From an uncultured Eubacteriales bacterium (lineage in GTDB: Bacteria; Bacillota; Clostridia; Oscillospirales; Oscillospiraceae): a DNA stretch of 64,000 bases. The notes beneath the pieces were generated by a model. It had not been told where the DNA came from and ran no database searches. It saw only the letters and a list, made by a program, of their open reading frames with translations. Location: contig CASDSM010000005.1 of NCBI GenBank assembly GCA_949283375.1, forward strand, positions 121,600 to 185,599, given 5' to 3'. Each line of letters begins with the position of its first letter. Positions within the stretch are counted from its first letter, which is position 1. Below, one piece after another: positions 54,736-63,372 of this stretch. The position numbers were made by a program, and so were the translations under genes.

Positions 54736-55395
54736 ATGAACCGAGATGAGGCCTTTGAATTTCTCGACCGCACCGCCCGCGGCATCGCAGAGACCTTTGG
54801 CTCCAACTGTGAGACGCTGGTCCACGACATGAGCATCCCCAGCCACCCCATTCTGGTCATCTACAACGGGCACATCTCCGGCCGTTCCGCCGGCTCGACC
54901 ATGGACATCCTCGGCAACGAGACCGAGCTGAGCGAGGAGGGGCTGAGGACGGACTTCGTCAATCTCTACGCCACCACCCCCTCCGGCCAGCAGATCAAGA
55001 GCTCCACCTTCCACATGATCGGCCCGGACTACAACCTCGCCCTCGGCATCAACTTTGACTACACCTCTCTGGTCTACGCCAACCGCATTCTCGTTGACCT
55101 GATGAGCGCGGACGCCGACCTCAAGTCCGCCATGTGGCGCAGCGGGGACAACCGCCTCGGCGAGGTGTTTGACGAGTGCCTTGCCGCGGTGGGCAAGCCG
55201 GTGAACGCGCTCAACAAGGCCGACCGGCTCAAGATCATCGCCCTGCTCGACCAGAAGGAGGCCTTCTCCTTCCGCAAGTCGGTCCCCTTCATTGCCCAGC
55301 GCCTGGGCGTGTCCCGCTACACCGTCTACAAGTACTTCTCCGAGCTGGCGCAGGAGCGCGCCACCGGCGAGGCGGCTCAGCCGGAGGATGCCTGA
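54736..55395 (+). CDS. YheO-family transcriptional regulator (PAS-like plus helix-turn-helix)
   Basis: 219 residues. The N-terminal YheO domain (1-~125) is a PAS-like sensor: GSNCETLVHDMSIPSHPILV, and GPDYNLALGINFDYTSLVYA. The C-terminal helix-turn-helix is in VPFIAQRLGVSRYTVYKYFS. Related regulators (DauR type) control amino-acid or D-amino-acid use. Targets unknown here. GGGAGG upstream; the unit ends in a hairpin at 55496. Confidence 0.88.
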   Translation: MNRDEAFEFLDRTARGIAETFGSNCETLVHDMSIPSHPILVIYNGHISGRSAGSTMDILGNETELSEEGLRTDFVNLYATTPSGQQIKSSTFHMIGPDYNLALGINFDYTSLVYANRILVDLMSADADLKSAMWRSGDNRLGEVFDECLAAVGKPVNALNKADRLKIIALLDQKEAFSFRKSVPFIAQRLGVSRYTVYKYFSELAQERATGEAAQPEDA

Positions 55396-55495
55396 GGGCC
55401 CTGTCATCAGAGCCGGCACGGAAGTGGGGCGGAACGTCGGGAAAGCCTCCTGCCGCGCGCGATCGCAGAAGTCTCAGGCACAGTTTTTCCACAAC

Positions 55496-55530
55496 AGGCT
55501 GCCAAAGAGGATTTCTTTGGCAGCCTTCTG
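55496..55530 (+). terminator. Hairpin after the YheO-type gene
   Basis: AGGCTGCCAAAG (55496-55507) pairs perfectly with CTTTGGCAGCCT (55515-55526), 12 bp with a seven-base loop; only a short T stretch follows, so termination may be weak. Confidence 0.6.
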
Positions 55531-55558
55531 CGTACCGGCCTTTGTCAGCACACAGAAA

Positions 55559-55770
55559 GGGCGCGCCTTTGTTGGCGCGCCCCAGACTGTCGAAGAACTA
55601 CGCTGAGACTTCCGCGAGAGAGCCGCGGGGGTGCGGAGGAGGGGGCAAAGGACCCCCTTCGCGTGCAGTCAAAACCGTTTTTTGGAACTTTTTTAAAGTT
55701 TCAAAAAACGGACTCAGCGTGGCAAAAAGATTTTTTGACACGCTGGGGCGCGCCGTTGTTGGCGCGCCCC
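55559..55770. repeat. Palindrome-rich element bounded by a 25-bp direct repeat
   Basis: The same 25-bp sequence, itself a GGGCGCGCC/GGCGCGCCC palindrome around TTGTT, occurs at 55559-55583 and 55746-55770 with one mismatch. Between them: GGGGG/CCCCC hairpin near 55651-55666, CCGTTTTTTG/CAAAAAACGG (55675-55684 with 55702-55711), ACGCTGAG/CTCAGCGT (55600-55607 with 55713-55720), and CAGCGTG...CAAAAA with TTTTTG...CACGCTG (55715-55745). No open frame of note. It looks like a dispersed, non-coding mobile or terminator-like repeat; copies elsewhere could not be checked. It fills most of the 397-base gap before ileS. Confidence 0.55.
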
Positions 55771-55792
55771 TTTGTTTTGGGAGAGATTCGGT

Positions 55793-58597
55793 TTACAGCT
55801 CCACCTGCATCGCGCGCACCACAGCGGCGCAGCGCGGGCAGAGCTCTGGGTAGTCCGCGTCCGAGCCGATGTCCGGATGGTGCAGCCAGCAACGCGGGCA
55901 CTTGGGGTCCTGGCTCATCGCCACCGAGATGGTCACGCCGGGGAAACCCTCCCCCGCGGTGCCCTGGCCCTCGCCCTGGCAGACGTCCACCCGGCTGACA
56001 ATGAAGAGCTCGGCGAGGTCCAGCCCGGCGAGGTCCTGGAAGGACTTCCAGCCGCTCTCGTCAAAGCGGAGGGTGAGCACGGCGTCCGTGCTCTTCTTGA
56101 CCTCCTTGGCCACACGGGAGGCCTCCAGGGCCTTGTTCACGTCCCCGCGCAGGGCGAGGAGCTTGTCCCACCGGGCCTGCTCCTCCTCGGAGAGGGCGAG
56201 GGAGCTGTCCACCTCCGGCATATCGTTGAGCAGGACGCTCTCCGTCTCACAGCCATCGGTGTGCGGCATGGCCTCCCAGATCTCCTCCGAGGTGAAGGCC
56301 AGGATGGGGGCCACCAGCTTCACCATCGCGTCGAGGATCTGATAGATGGTGGACTGGGCGCTGCGCCGTCCGGCCTCGTCGCCGCAATAGAGGCGGTCCT
56401 TGATGATGTCCAGATAGAAGTTGGACATCTCCACCACGCAGAAGTTGTAGAGCGTGCGATAGACGGCGTGGAACTCATAGTGGTCATAGGCCGCGCGGCA
56501 CTTGGCGACCAGGTCGTTCAGGGCGGCCATCGCCCAGCGGTCCAGAGCGGTCCGCTCCGCGACGGGAACCAGATGGTTCGGGTCAAAGCCGTCGAGGTTA
56601 CCGAGGATATAGCGGGCGGTGTTGCGGATCTTCAGGTAGGTGTCCGAGAGTTGCTTGAGGATGGGCTTGGACAGGCGCATATCCTGCGTGTAGTCCGCCG
56701 AGGAGACCCAGAGCCGGAGGATATCCGCCCCGTACTCCTTCAGGGTGTCCTGGGGGGAGATGGCGTTGCCCAGGCTCTTGTGCATCACCTTGCCCTGACC
56801 GTCCACCGTCCAGCCGTGGGTGACGATCTCCCTGTAGGGAGCCACCCCGTTGATGGCGATGGAGGTGAGCATGGAGGACTGGAACCAGCCACGATACTGG
56901 TCGCCGCCCTCGAGGTAGAGGTTGGTGGGATAGCCCAGCTCGCCCCGGGCCTCGCAGACCGCCTTCCAGGTGGAGCCGGAGTCGAACCAGACGTCCAGAA
57001 TGTCCTTCTCCTTGCGGAAGGAGGTGCAGCCGCACGCACACTTGGCCCCCTCGGGCAGCAGCTCCGCCGCCTCGCAGGCCCACCAGGCGTTGGACCCCTC
57101 CCGGGCGAAGATGGAGGCCACCTTCCCGATGGACGCCTCAGTGCAGTAGGGCTTGCCGCAGTCCTCGCAGAAGAACATCGGGATGGGCACGCCCCAGGTG
57201 CGCTGGCGGGAGATGCACCAGTCGGAGCGCTCGCGGATCATGGAGATCATCCGCTCCTTGCCCCACTCCGGCTTCCAGGTGATGTCCTCGCAGGCGGCGA
57301 CCGCCTGCTCCTTGATGGCGTCCACGCTGGCAAACCACTGCTGGGTCGCCCGGAAGATGATGGGCTTTTTGCAGCGCCAGCAGTGCGGGTAGCTGTGGAC
57401 GATGTCCCTGGCGGAGAGGATGGCGCCCTTATCCACCAGGTCCTGGAAGATGACGGGGTGGGCCTTCTGGACGTGGATGCCGCTATAGGGTCCGGCGAAC
57501 TCGTTGAGATAGCCGCGGGCGTCCACCGAGACCTCCATCGTGATGTCGGTGGGGATCTCCGGATAGCGCTGGCAGACATAGAAGTCGTCCAGGCCGAAGG
57601 CGGGGGCGGTGTGGACGCAGCCGGAGCCCGCCTCCAGGGTGACGTGATCGCCCAGGATGATGAGGGAGTCGCGGTCCATGAAGGGGTGATGGGCGGTCAT
57701 ATACTCAAACTCATCGCCATACATCGTCGCCACCGTCTCATAGGCGCTGATGCCGGACTCGCGCATGACGCTCTCCACCAGCTCGTGGGCCATGATGAGG
57801 ATCTCGTCGCCCACCCGCACCAGGTCGTACTCCAGCTGGGGATTCAGGCAGATCGCCATATTGCCGGGGAGGGTCCAGGTGGTGGTGGTCCAGATGACGA
57901 AGTACATCCGGTCGAGGTCGCCATACTGTGCCAGCTTGCCCTTGTCGTCGTGGACGCGGAACTTGACGAAGATGGTGGTCACCGGGTCGTCGGCATACTC
58001 CACCTCCGCCTCGGCCAGGGCGGTCTCGCAGGTGGGGCACCAGTAGGTGGGCTTGAGACCCTGATAGATCAGCCCCTTCTGGGCCATCGCGCCGAAGACC
58101 TCCACCTGCTTTGCCTCGAAATCCGGGGTCAGGGTGATATAGGGGTGGTCCCAGTCGCCGATGACGCCCAGGCGCTTGAAGCCCTCGCGCTGGCGGTCCA
58201 CCTGCTCTAAGGCAAAGGCGCGGCACTTGTCCCGGAACTCGGGGACGGACATCTCATTGCGCTTGACGCCCTTCTTCTGGATGGCGTTCTCGATGGGCAT
58301 GCCGTGGGTGTCCCAGCCGGGGACGTAGGGGGCCTGATAGCCCGTCATGTTCCGGTGGCGCACGATGATGTCCTTGAGGATCTTATTGAGCGCGTGGCCG
58401 ATGTGGATGTCGCCGTTGGCGTAGGGAGGGCCGTCGTGCAGGATATAGCGCGGCTTGCCCTCGTTGCGGCGCATCAGCTTGGTATAGATGTCCTTGCGCT
58501 CAAATGCCTCCAGCATGCCCGGCTCGCGCTTGGCCAGTGCGGCGCGCATGGGGAAGGCGGTCTTGGGCAGATGGATGGTCTTGTTGTAGTCTGGCAT
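55793..58597 (-). CDS. ileS: Isoleucyl-tRNA synthetase
   Basis: 934 residues, full length. Class I signatures: HIGH in YANGDIHIGHALNKIL near residue 65 and the KMSKS-type loop VMHKSLGNAISPQ. The editing domain (WTTTTWTLPGNMAICLNPQL) is complete, and a C-terminal zinc-binding segment (CPRCWLHH ... CPRC) is present, as in the Gram-positive type. It charges tRNA-Ile. GAGGAGG site upstream. The 178-base leader is structured but has no T-box signature. Confidence 0.97.
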   Translation of the reverse strand: MPDYNKTIHLPKTAFPMRAALAKREPGMLEAFERKDIYTKLMRRNEGKPRYILHDGPPYANGDIHIGHALNKILKDIIVRHRNMTGYQAPYVPGWDTHGMPIENAIQKKGVKRNEMSVPEFRDKCRAFALEQVDRQREGFKRLGVIGDWDHPYITLTPDFEAKQVEVFGAMAQKGLIYQGLKPTYWCPTCETALAEAEVEYADDPVTTIFVKFRVHDDKGKLAQYGDLDRMYFVIWTTTTWTLPGNMAICLNPQLEYDLVRVGDEILIMAHELVESVMRESGISAYETVATMYGDEFEYMTAHHPFMDRDSLIILGDHVTLEAGSGCVHTAPAFGLDDFYVCQRYPEIPTDITMEVSVDARGYLNEFAGPYSGIHVQKAHPVIFQDLVDKGAILSARDIVHSYPHCWRCKKPIIFRATQQWFASVDAIKEQAVAACEDITWKPEWGKERMISMIRERSDWCISRQRTWGVPIPMFFCEDCGKPYCTEASIGKVASIFAREGSNAWWACEAAELLPEGAKCACGCTSFRKEKDILDVWFDSGSTWKAVCEARGELGYPTNLYLEGGDQYRGWFQSSMLTSIAINGVAPYREIVTHGWTVDGQGKVMHKSLGNAISPQDTLKEYGADILRLWVSSADYTQDMRLSKPILKQLSDTYLKIRNTARYILGNLDGFDPNHLVPVAERTALDRWAMAALNDLVAKCRAAYDHYEFHAVYRTLYNFCVVEMSNFYLDIIKDRLYCGDEAGRRSAQSTIYQILDAMVKLVAPILAFTSEEIWEAMPHTDGCETESVLLNDMPEVDSSLALSEEEQARWDKLLALRGDVNKALEASRVAKEVKKSTDAVLTLRFDESGWKSFQDLAGLDLAELFIVSRVDVCQGEGQGTAGEGFPGVTISVAMSQDPKCPRCWLHHPDIGSDADYPELCPRCAAVVRAMQVEL

Positions 58598-58775
58598 CGT
58601 CTGTCTTCCTCCTCACGGGCGGACGCAGGGCATCCCCCCGATTATTCCAGTCCGGGCAGCTGCATGCGCCCGGCTCTCCAGGCCGATCCGCACACGGGAT
58701 CGGTGAGATGGCGATAGCCTCCCGGCACGGGAGGCTATGTCATCGAAAAAGTACCGGCTATCTCTCGAAGGCCCC
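58598..58775 (-). promoter_or_regulatory. Structured leader/spacer between divIVA and ileS
   Basis: 178 bases with no gene. Perfect 11-bp hairpin with three-base loop at 58714-58738 (ATAGCCTCCCG/CGGGAGGCTAT), then CCGATCC/GGATCGG (58683-58689 with 58697-58703), then a weaker GC-rich stem. No poly-U and no T-box AGGGTGG-type motif. Function unknown. Confidence 0.4.
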
Positions 58776-59522
58776 TTATTTGATCTCGTAATTCTTGCCA
58801 AATTTCAGGCTGGAGAAGTCGATCCGGCTGGTCCCGGCGCCGGCCGCCTCTTCCTCCAGGGCGCTCTGCTCCTCCGGGGCGGCGGAATCGGCCGCGGGGA
58901 CCTCCTCCTCTTCCTCGGGCACATACTCCACCATCGGGCCGGACTCGCCGGCGATGAGATCGGCGACGGTGTCCTCCGCCTCGGGGATCTCCGCCACGGG
59001 AGCCGCCTCCGGCGCCACCGGCGCCTCCGCCTCCCCGTCCGCGGACTCACCGCCCGTCTCCTCAAACTTGCGGAACATCTCCGGCAGGCGCTCCAGGAAG
59101 CTCTGCTGCTGCTCGGTCAGGTCGCGGACGGCGGCCAGATAGTTGGCCGTCTCCTCCCGGGCGCTGGCGAGCTGGGCGCGGCAGGCGGCGATCTCGTCGT
59201 CATAGGACTGCTTGCGCGCGCGGATGTCCTCCTCCAGGGCGTTGAGGATGTCCTCGCGCTTGCTCTCGGCCTCGGCGATGATGTCGCTGGCCGTCTTCTG
59301 TGCGTTGCGGAGGGTGGCGCGCATGACGTCCTCCGTCTCGCGGTATTCGGCGATCTTGTCGGCCAGGATCTTCAGCTTGCCCTTCAGGCCCGCGTTCTCC
59401 TCAAACAGGGCGTTGTAGTCGCTGGTGATCTGATCGAGAAAATCGTCCACTTCCTGCATGGAGTAGCCGCCAAACTTGGCTTTCGTAAAGGTGCGCTCTG
59501 CGACCTGCTGCGGTGTCAGCAC
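58776..59522 (-). CDS. divIVA: DivIVA-domain division/septum-site protein
   Basis: 248 residues. N-terminal membrane-binding DivIVA domain (LTPQQVAERTFTKAKFGGYS, then MQEVDDFLDQITSDY), a long coiled coil to about 150, then an acidic, Ala/Pro-rich disordered tail and a conserved end, SSLKFGKNYEIK. DivIVA senses negative membrane curvature at poles and septa. GTG start with GGGGGAA upstream. Downstream of sepF as in the Bacillus ylm cluster. Confidence 0.9.
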   Translation of the reverse strand: MLTPQQVAERTFTKAKFGGYSMQEVDDFLDQITSDYNALFEENAGLKGKLKILADKIAEYRETEDVMRATLRNAQKTASDIIAEAESKREDILNALEEDIRARKQSYDDEIAACRAQLASAREETANYLAAVRDLTEQQQSFLERLPEMFRKFEETGGESADGEAEAPVAPEAAPVAEIPEAEDTVADLIAGESGPMVEYVPEEEEEVPAADSAAPEEQSALEEEAAGAGTSRIDFSSLKFGKNYEIK

Positions 59523-59564
59523 GGATAGTTCCCCCTTTATCTGATAGTTCTGTCATGCACGCGC

Positions 59565-60044
59565 TCAGAAGCGCATGCCGTTGCTCTCCAGCTCGTCGAT
59601 CAGGTCGCCGATGATATCCACGTTGTACGGGGTAATGATATAGGTAGAGATGGCGACCTTCTTGATCTTGCCCTCCAGCGCATAGGCCACGCCGGAGAGG
59701 AAGTCCACCAGGCGGCGGGCGATGTCCTTGTTGGCCGACTCCAGATTGAGCACGACCGTCCGCTTGTCGCGCAGGTGGTTGGCGATGCTGGAGGCGTCCT
59801 CAAACTTCTCCGGCTTGACCAGCACGACCTGGAGCTGGGTGGTGGTGTTGATGTTCACCACGTTGTCCCGGTCGGAGCGGCGCTCCGGCTGCGGGGTATA
59901 GTAGCTGCTCTCCTCGCGGCGGCTGCTCTTGCGCGCCGGACGGCTCTCCTCGCGCTCCGGCTCCTGCTCGTCGATCTCCTCGGTAAAATCGTCCTCATCT
60001 TCATAGGGGTGAGCCAAGCGTTTCAGTTCATCCATAAAGCCCAT
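59565..60044 (-). CDS. sepF: Cell division protein SepF
   Basis: 159 residues. An amphipathic start (MGFMDELKRLA) for membrane binding, an acidic then basic linker (EEIDEQEPEREESRPAR), and the SepF globular domain with VVLVKPEKFEDASSIANHLR, VVLNLESANKDIARRLVDFL and the FtsZ-contacting end IGDLIDELESNG. It aligns FtsZ rings at the membrane. ATG at 60044 has AGGAGG 9 bases upstream; the longer frame is not coding. Confidence 0.96.
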   Translation of the reverse strand: MGFMDELKRLAHPYEDEDDFTEEIDEQEPEREESRPARKSSRREESSYYTPQPERRSDRDNVVNINTTTQLQVVLVKPEKFEDASSIANHLRDKRTVVLNLESANKDIARRLVDFLSGVAYALEGKIKKVAISTYIITPYNVDIIGDLIDELESNGMRF

Positions 60045-60093
60045 GATGGTGTTCCTCCTGTATCTGCATGGTGTGCGTGTGCTTTCTGTTTGT

Positions 60094-60804
60094 TCAGCCC
60101 CGGACCCGCATGGGGGGCCGCTTTCCGAACAGGGCGGTACCGATCCGCACCAGCGTTGAGCCATGGGCGATCGCTTCCTCGAAGTCGTCGCTCATGCCCA
60201 TGGACAGGCAGTCAATACTCACTTCATTATCATACTTTTTCTCTCTCATGTCAATAAAAAGCTGATACATTTCGGCAAAATATTGGCTGTTTCCGCCGGG
60301 AACCTCCGCCACAGGGGGAATTGCCATCAGTCCGCGCAGCCGTATCCCCTCCATCGCGCCCGCCTGAGCGGCCAGCGCGGGGAGATTCTCCGGCAAAACG
60401 CCGCTCTTGCTCTCCTCCCGGCCGATGTTCACCTCCAGGAGGATATCCTGCCGCACGCCGAGGCGGCAGGCGCGCTGGGCGATGGCCCCGAGCAGCTCGG
60501 GGGAGTCCACCGACTCGATCAGGCTCACCTTTCCCACCAAATATTTTACCTTATTTTTTTGCAGGTGGCCGATGAAGTGGACCTCGGCCCCCTCATAGGC
60601 CCCGTCCGCCCAGTGGGCGTTGAACTCCTGGACGCGGTTCTCCCCGCAGACGCGGATCCCGGCGGCGATCGCCTCGCGGATGCGCTCGGAGGTCTGGACC
60701 TTGGTGGCCGCCTCCAGCGTCACCGTCTCCGGGCTGCGCCCGGCCCGGCGCGCCGCTTCGTCCATCTTCTGCCGGATCCCCGCCAATTGCTCCTGAATCG
60801 ACAT
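60094..60804 (-). CDS. yggS: YggS-family pyridoxal-phosphate homeostasis protein
   Basis: 236 residues. PLP Lys in EAATKVQTSERIREAI, and GENRVQEFNAHW, EVHFIGHLQKNKVKYL, SMGMSDDFEEAIAHGSTLVR, all YggS/YlmE hallmarks; TIM-barrel fold like the alanine racemase N-domain. It buffers PLP. The ATG (60804) overlaps the upstream stop by one base (TGATG). Confidence 0.95.
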   Translation of the reverse strand: MSIQEQLAGIRQKMDEAARRAGRSPETVTLEAATKVQTSERIREAIAAGIRVCGENRVQEFNAHWADGAYEGAEVHFIGHLQKNKVKYLVGKVSLIESVDSPELLGAIAQRACRLGVRQDILLEVNIGREESKSGVLPENLPALAAQAGAMEGIRLRGLMAIPPVAEVPGGNSQYFAEMYQLFIDMREKKYDNEVSIDCLSMGMSDDFEEAIAHGSTLVRIGTALFGKRPPMRVRG

Positions 60805-62042
60805 CACGAAATCACCTTTCCGTCATAGAGATTTTTGCCGCGCACGATCACCTCGTCACCCGCGCGCAGCAGACGCGCCTGCTGGGCCTGGGTCATGTCC
60901 TCCTCCCGGACCGAGCGGACGAGGTAGTAGTCCCGTCCGGAGTAGAGCAGCTCCACCTCGACCCACTCCGCCTGCGCGCCCGCCAGGCGGTAGACGCCGA
61001 GCGCCCCCGTCTCCTGGTCCGCCCGGAGGGCCCGGGAGGGGATGCGCAGCCCGTCGTGCTCGGCATAGGCCACGTCCACGTTCTGCCCGCGCAGCAGGGT
61101 GGTCGCCGTCAGGCCGCGGTTGGAGGAGAAGATGACCAGCACCTCGCCGTCCTCATCCGCGGCGCTGATGGACTGCACCTGCATCCGCTGCGCACCGGCG
61201 GAGCCCTCAAAGTTGACGGTCACGCTGTCCCCCGAGGCGGCGTAGGCCGTCACCGATTCGGGCAGGACGGCGGCGTAGTACCACGTCGTGTCGGTGATCA
61301 GCTTGCCGAGCGCGCCGCTCACCGTCTGCTGCCGTCCTGCCAGCGCCCGCAGCCCGTCCGGGGTGAGCCCCTCGAGCACATCCGGGGTGAGCACGCTCTC
61401 ATAGCCGTCCACCGCAGAGGAGAAGACGCCGGAGACGGGGGCAGAGACGGTGTCCACCGCGCTCTCCACCTCGTTTTGCAGGCCGCTGAGCCGCTCCTGC
61501 AGGGAGGCGATCTGCGCATAGATCGTGTCGCTGCTGGTGTAGGTGAAGTCCCGGCGGAAGACCAGGTCCTCGAGGCTGCCGATCTGGTCGTCCAGCCCGT
61601 CGAAGTCGCCGGCGCTCACGGAAGCGTGCAGCGCGGCGATCGCGTCAATGATCTGCTCGTTGAGGCGCAGGGCGTCCGACTCGCCGGCGCTGTGGCTCTG
61701 GATATACTCCAGCCGCTCGAGCTCCTGCTGGACGCTCTCGAGCTCGCGGTGGCGCTCCAGGGCGCCCTCCGAGCGGTAGACGCGCGCGACGGTGTCCCCC
61801 AGCGCGACCTTCTCCCCCTCGTCCACGACGATCTCCTCCAGGCTGCCGCCCCCCTCCAGGACGGTCTCCGTCCGGATGATATAGCCCTCCGCCTCCAGCG
61901 TGCTCTGGCTGGTGTAGGCGTAGACGGTGGCGGTCTCATAGCTGTCCCAGAAGACCCGGTAGGCGTAGACGCCGAAGTAGACCACGATCGTGGCCAACAG
62001 CAGCAGCAGGATGGCCCGCACAATGTATTTGCCTGGCTTCAT
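60804..62042 (-). CDS. HlyD-like membrane-fusion-type protein of the division cluster
   Basis: 412 residues. One membrane helix (about 8-30), then split biotinyl-lipoyl-like strands (VDEGEKVALGDTVARVYRSE at about 75, and VSAPVSGVFSSAVDGYES near 215) around a long helical hairpin (about 95-200), and a C-terminal beta barrel (RGQNVDVAYAEHDGLRIPSR). This is the layout of periplasmic-adaptor HlyD proteins, but in Gram-positives next to yggS/sepF such proteins are of unknown role. No ABC transporter gene is adjacent. ATG at 62042; downstream of hfq. Confidence 0.82.
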   Translation of the reverse strand: MKPGKYIVRAILLLLLATIVVYFGVYAYRVFWDSYETATVYAYTSQSTLEAEGYIIRTETVLEGGGSLEEIVVDEGEKVALGDTVARVYRSEGALERHRELESVQQELERLEYIQSHSAGESDALRLNEQIIDAIAALHASVSAGDFDGLDDQIGSLEDLVFRRDFTYTSSDTIYAQIASLQERLSGLQNEVESAVDTVSAPVSGVFSSAVDGYESVLTPDVLEGLTPDGLRALAGRQQTVSGALGKLITDTTWYYAAVLPESVTAYAASGDSVTVNFEGSAGAQRMQVQSISAADEDGEVLVIFSSNRGLTATTLLRGQNVDVAYAEHDGLRIPSRALRADQETGALGVYRLAGAQAEWVEVELLYSGRDYYLVRSVREEDMTQAQQARLLRAGDEVIVRGKNLYDGKVIS

Positions 62043-62076
62043 GGTTCCCTCCTCCGCCGCCCGGGCCGGGCCGCGC

Positions 62077-62331
62077 TCAGGGCACGGCGGCCGCGCCGGA
62101 CGGGTCCGGCTCCCGCAGGTCCACCGGCCGCTCCGGCACAATGGTGGAGATGGCGTGCTTGTAGATCACCTGCTGCCGCCCGTCTGTGACCAGCACGACG
62201 GTGAAGGCGTCAAACCCGGTGATCACGCCGCGCAGCTGATAGCCGTTGACCAGAAAGACGGTCACGCCCAGACGGCCGCGCCGGACCCGCGTGAGAAATG
62301 TATCCTGTAGATGGATGGTGGTTTTTGTCAT
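62077..62331 (-). CDS. hfq: RNA chaperone Hfq
   Basis: 84 residues. Sm1 motif NGYQLRGVITGFDAFTVVLV and Sm2 motif YKHAISTIVP (the YKHA of the uridine-binding ring pore). LQDTFLTRVRRGRLGVTVFL opens the fold. The tail is short and Pro/Ala-rich. It forms hexamers that bind small RNAs and mRNAs. ATG at 62331 chosen. Conserved order with miaA upstream. Confidence 0.96.
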   Translation of the reverse strand: MTKTTIHLQDTFLTRVRRGRLGVTVFLVNGYQLRGVITGFDAFTVVLVTDGRQQVIYKHAISTIVPERPVDLREPDPSGAAAVP

Positions 62332-62400
62332 GTGAGACACGTCCTTTTCTATGTATTGGGGACCTGTCTCACCGTCTCGCGGGAGGACGGGTCCTCCCTG

Positions 62401-63339
62401 TCATCCTATACCAGCCGCGGCGATGGTTTCTGTCGCAAATTGACAGGCGGCCGCAAAATCCGGCGCGCTGTCCCAGAGATACCAGCGCATCTCCCCGCTG
62501 CGGCGAAACCAGGTGAGCTGCCGCTTGGCGTACTGGCGGCTGCGCAGCTTGACCTCCTCCACCGCCGGGGCTAGGCTGCCCCCCGCGCGCAGGGCGGCGG
62601 CCAGCTCCTTGTAGCCGATGGCCTGCATGGCGGTGGACGCCGGGTCCACCCCCCGTGCGAGCAGGGCGCGGACTTCGTCCGCGAGGCCGAGAGCCATCAT
62701 CTCATCCACCCGGCGGTCGATGCGCGCCCAGAGGTCGGCACGGCTGTGAAAGCCCAGCCCCAGATAGCAGGCGCGGTAGCGCGGCGGCAGGGCGCGGGTG
62801 CGGCGGTTGTGCGCGCTGATGGTCTCCCCCGTCTCGTGCCAGACCTCCAGGGCGCGGACGATGCGCTTGCCGTCGTTCGGGTGCAGCCGCGCGGCCGCCT
62901 CCGGGTCCACCGCGCGCAGCCGCGCGAGCATCTCCTCCCCGCCCACGGCGGCGAGCTCGGCCTGCAATCTCCCCCGCCAGCCGGTGGAGGGGAGAGCGAA
63001 GGTCCGCCCCGCGATCAGCGAGTCGATATAGAGCCCGGTGCCCCCCACCACGAGGGGGATCTTCCCCCGCGCGAGGATGCCGTCCACGCAGGCGGAGGCC
63101 ATCTCCACATAGCGGGCGACGGAGAAGTTCTCCTCCGGGTCCGCCACATCCAGCATGTGGTGGACCACCCCCTCCCGCTCGGCCAGGGTGGGCTTTGCTG
63201 TGCCGATGTCCATTCCGCGGTAGATCTGCATGGAGTCCGCGCTCACCACCTCGCCGCCCAGGCGGTGGGCCAGGGCGATGGAGAGGGCGGTCTTGCCGGA
63301 AGCGGTGGGTCCGGCAATCACGATGACGGTTCCCGGCAC
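62401..63339 (-). CDS. miaA: tRNA dimethylallyltransferase
   Basis: 312 residues. P-loop VIAGPTASGKTALSIALA, SADSMQIYRGMDIGTAKP and the recognition region RTRALPPRYRACYLGLGF. It adds dimethylallyl to A37 of UNN-reading tRNAs. GTG start with GAGGAGG upstream. Lies between mutL and hfq. Confidence 0.97.
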   Translation of the reverse strand: MPGTVIVIAGPTASGKTALSIALAHRLGGEVVSADSMQIYRGMDIGTAKPTLAEREGVVHHMLDVADPEENFSVARYVEMASACVDGILARGKIPLVVGGTGLYIDSLIAGRTFALPSTGWRGRLQAELAAVGGEEMLARLRAVDPEAAARLHPNDGKRIVRALEVWHETGETISAHNRRTRALPPRYRACYLGLGFHSRADLWARIDRRVDEMMALGLADEVRALLARGVDPASTAMQAIGYKELAAALRAGGSLAPAVEEVKLRSRQYAKRQLTWFRRSGEMRWYLWDSAPDFAAACQFATETIAAAGIG

Positions 63340-63372
63340 GGCGCTCCCCTCCTCTCTGTCAGTCGGTCCCGC

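Noticed and set aside
58598-58775. T-box riboswitch before ileS
   Set aside because: Clostridial ileS genes often have one, but there is no T-box AGGGTGG..CCGCG core and no antiterminator/terminator pair with a U-run.
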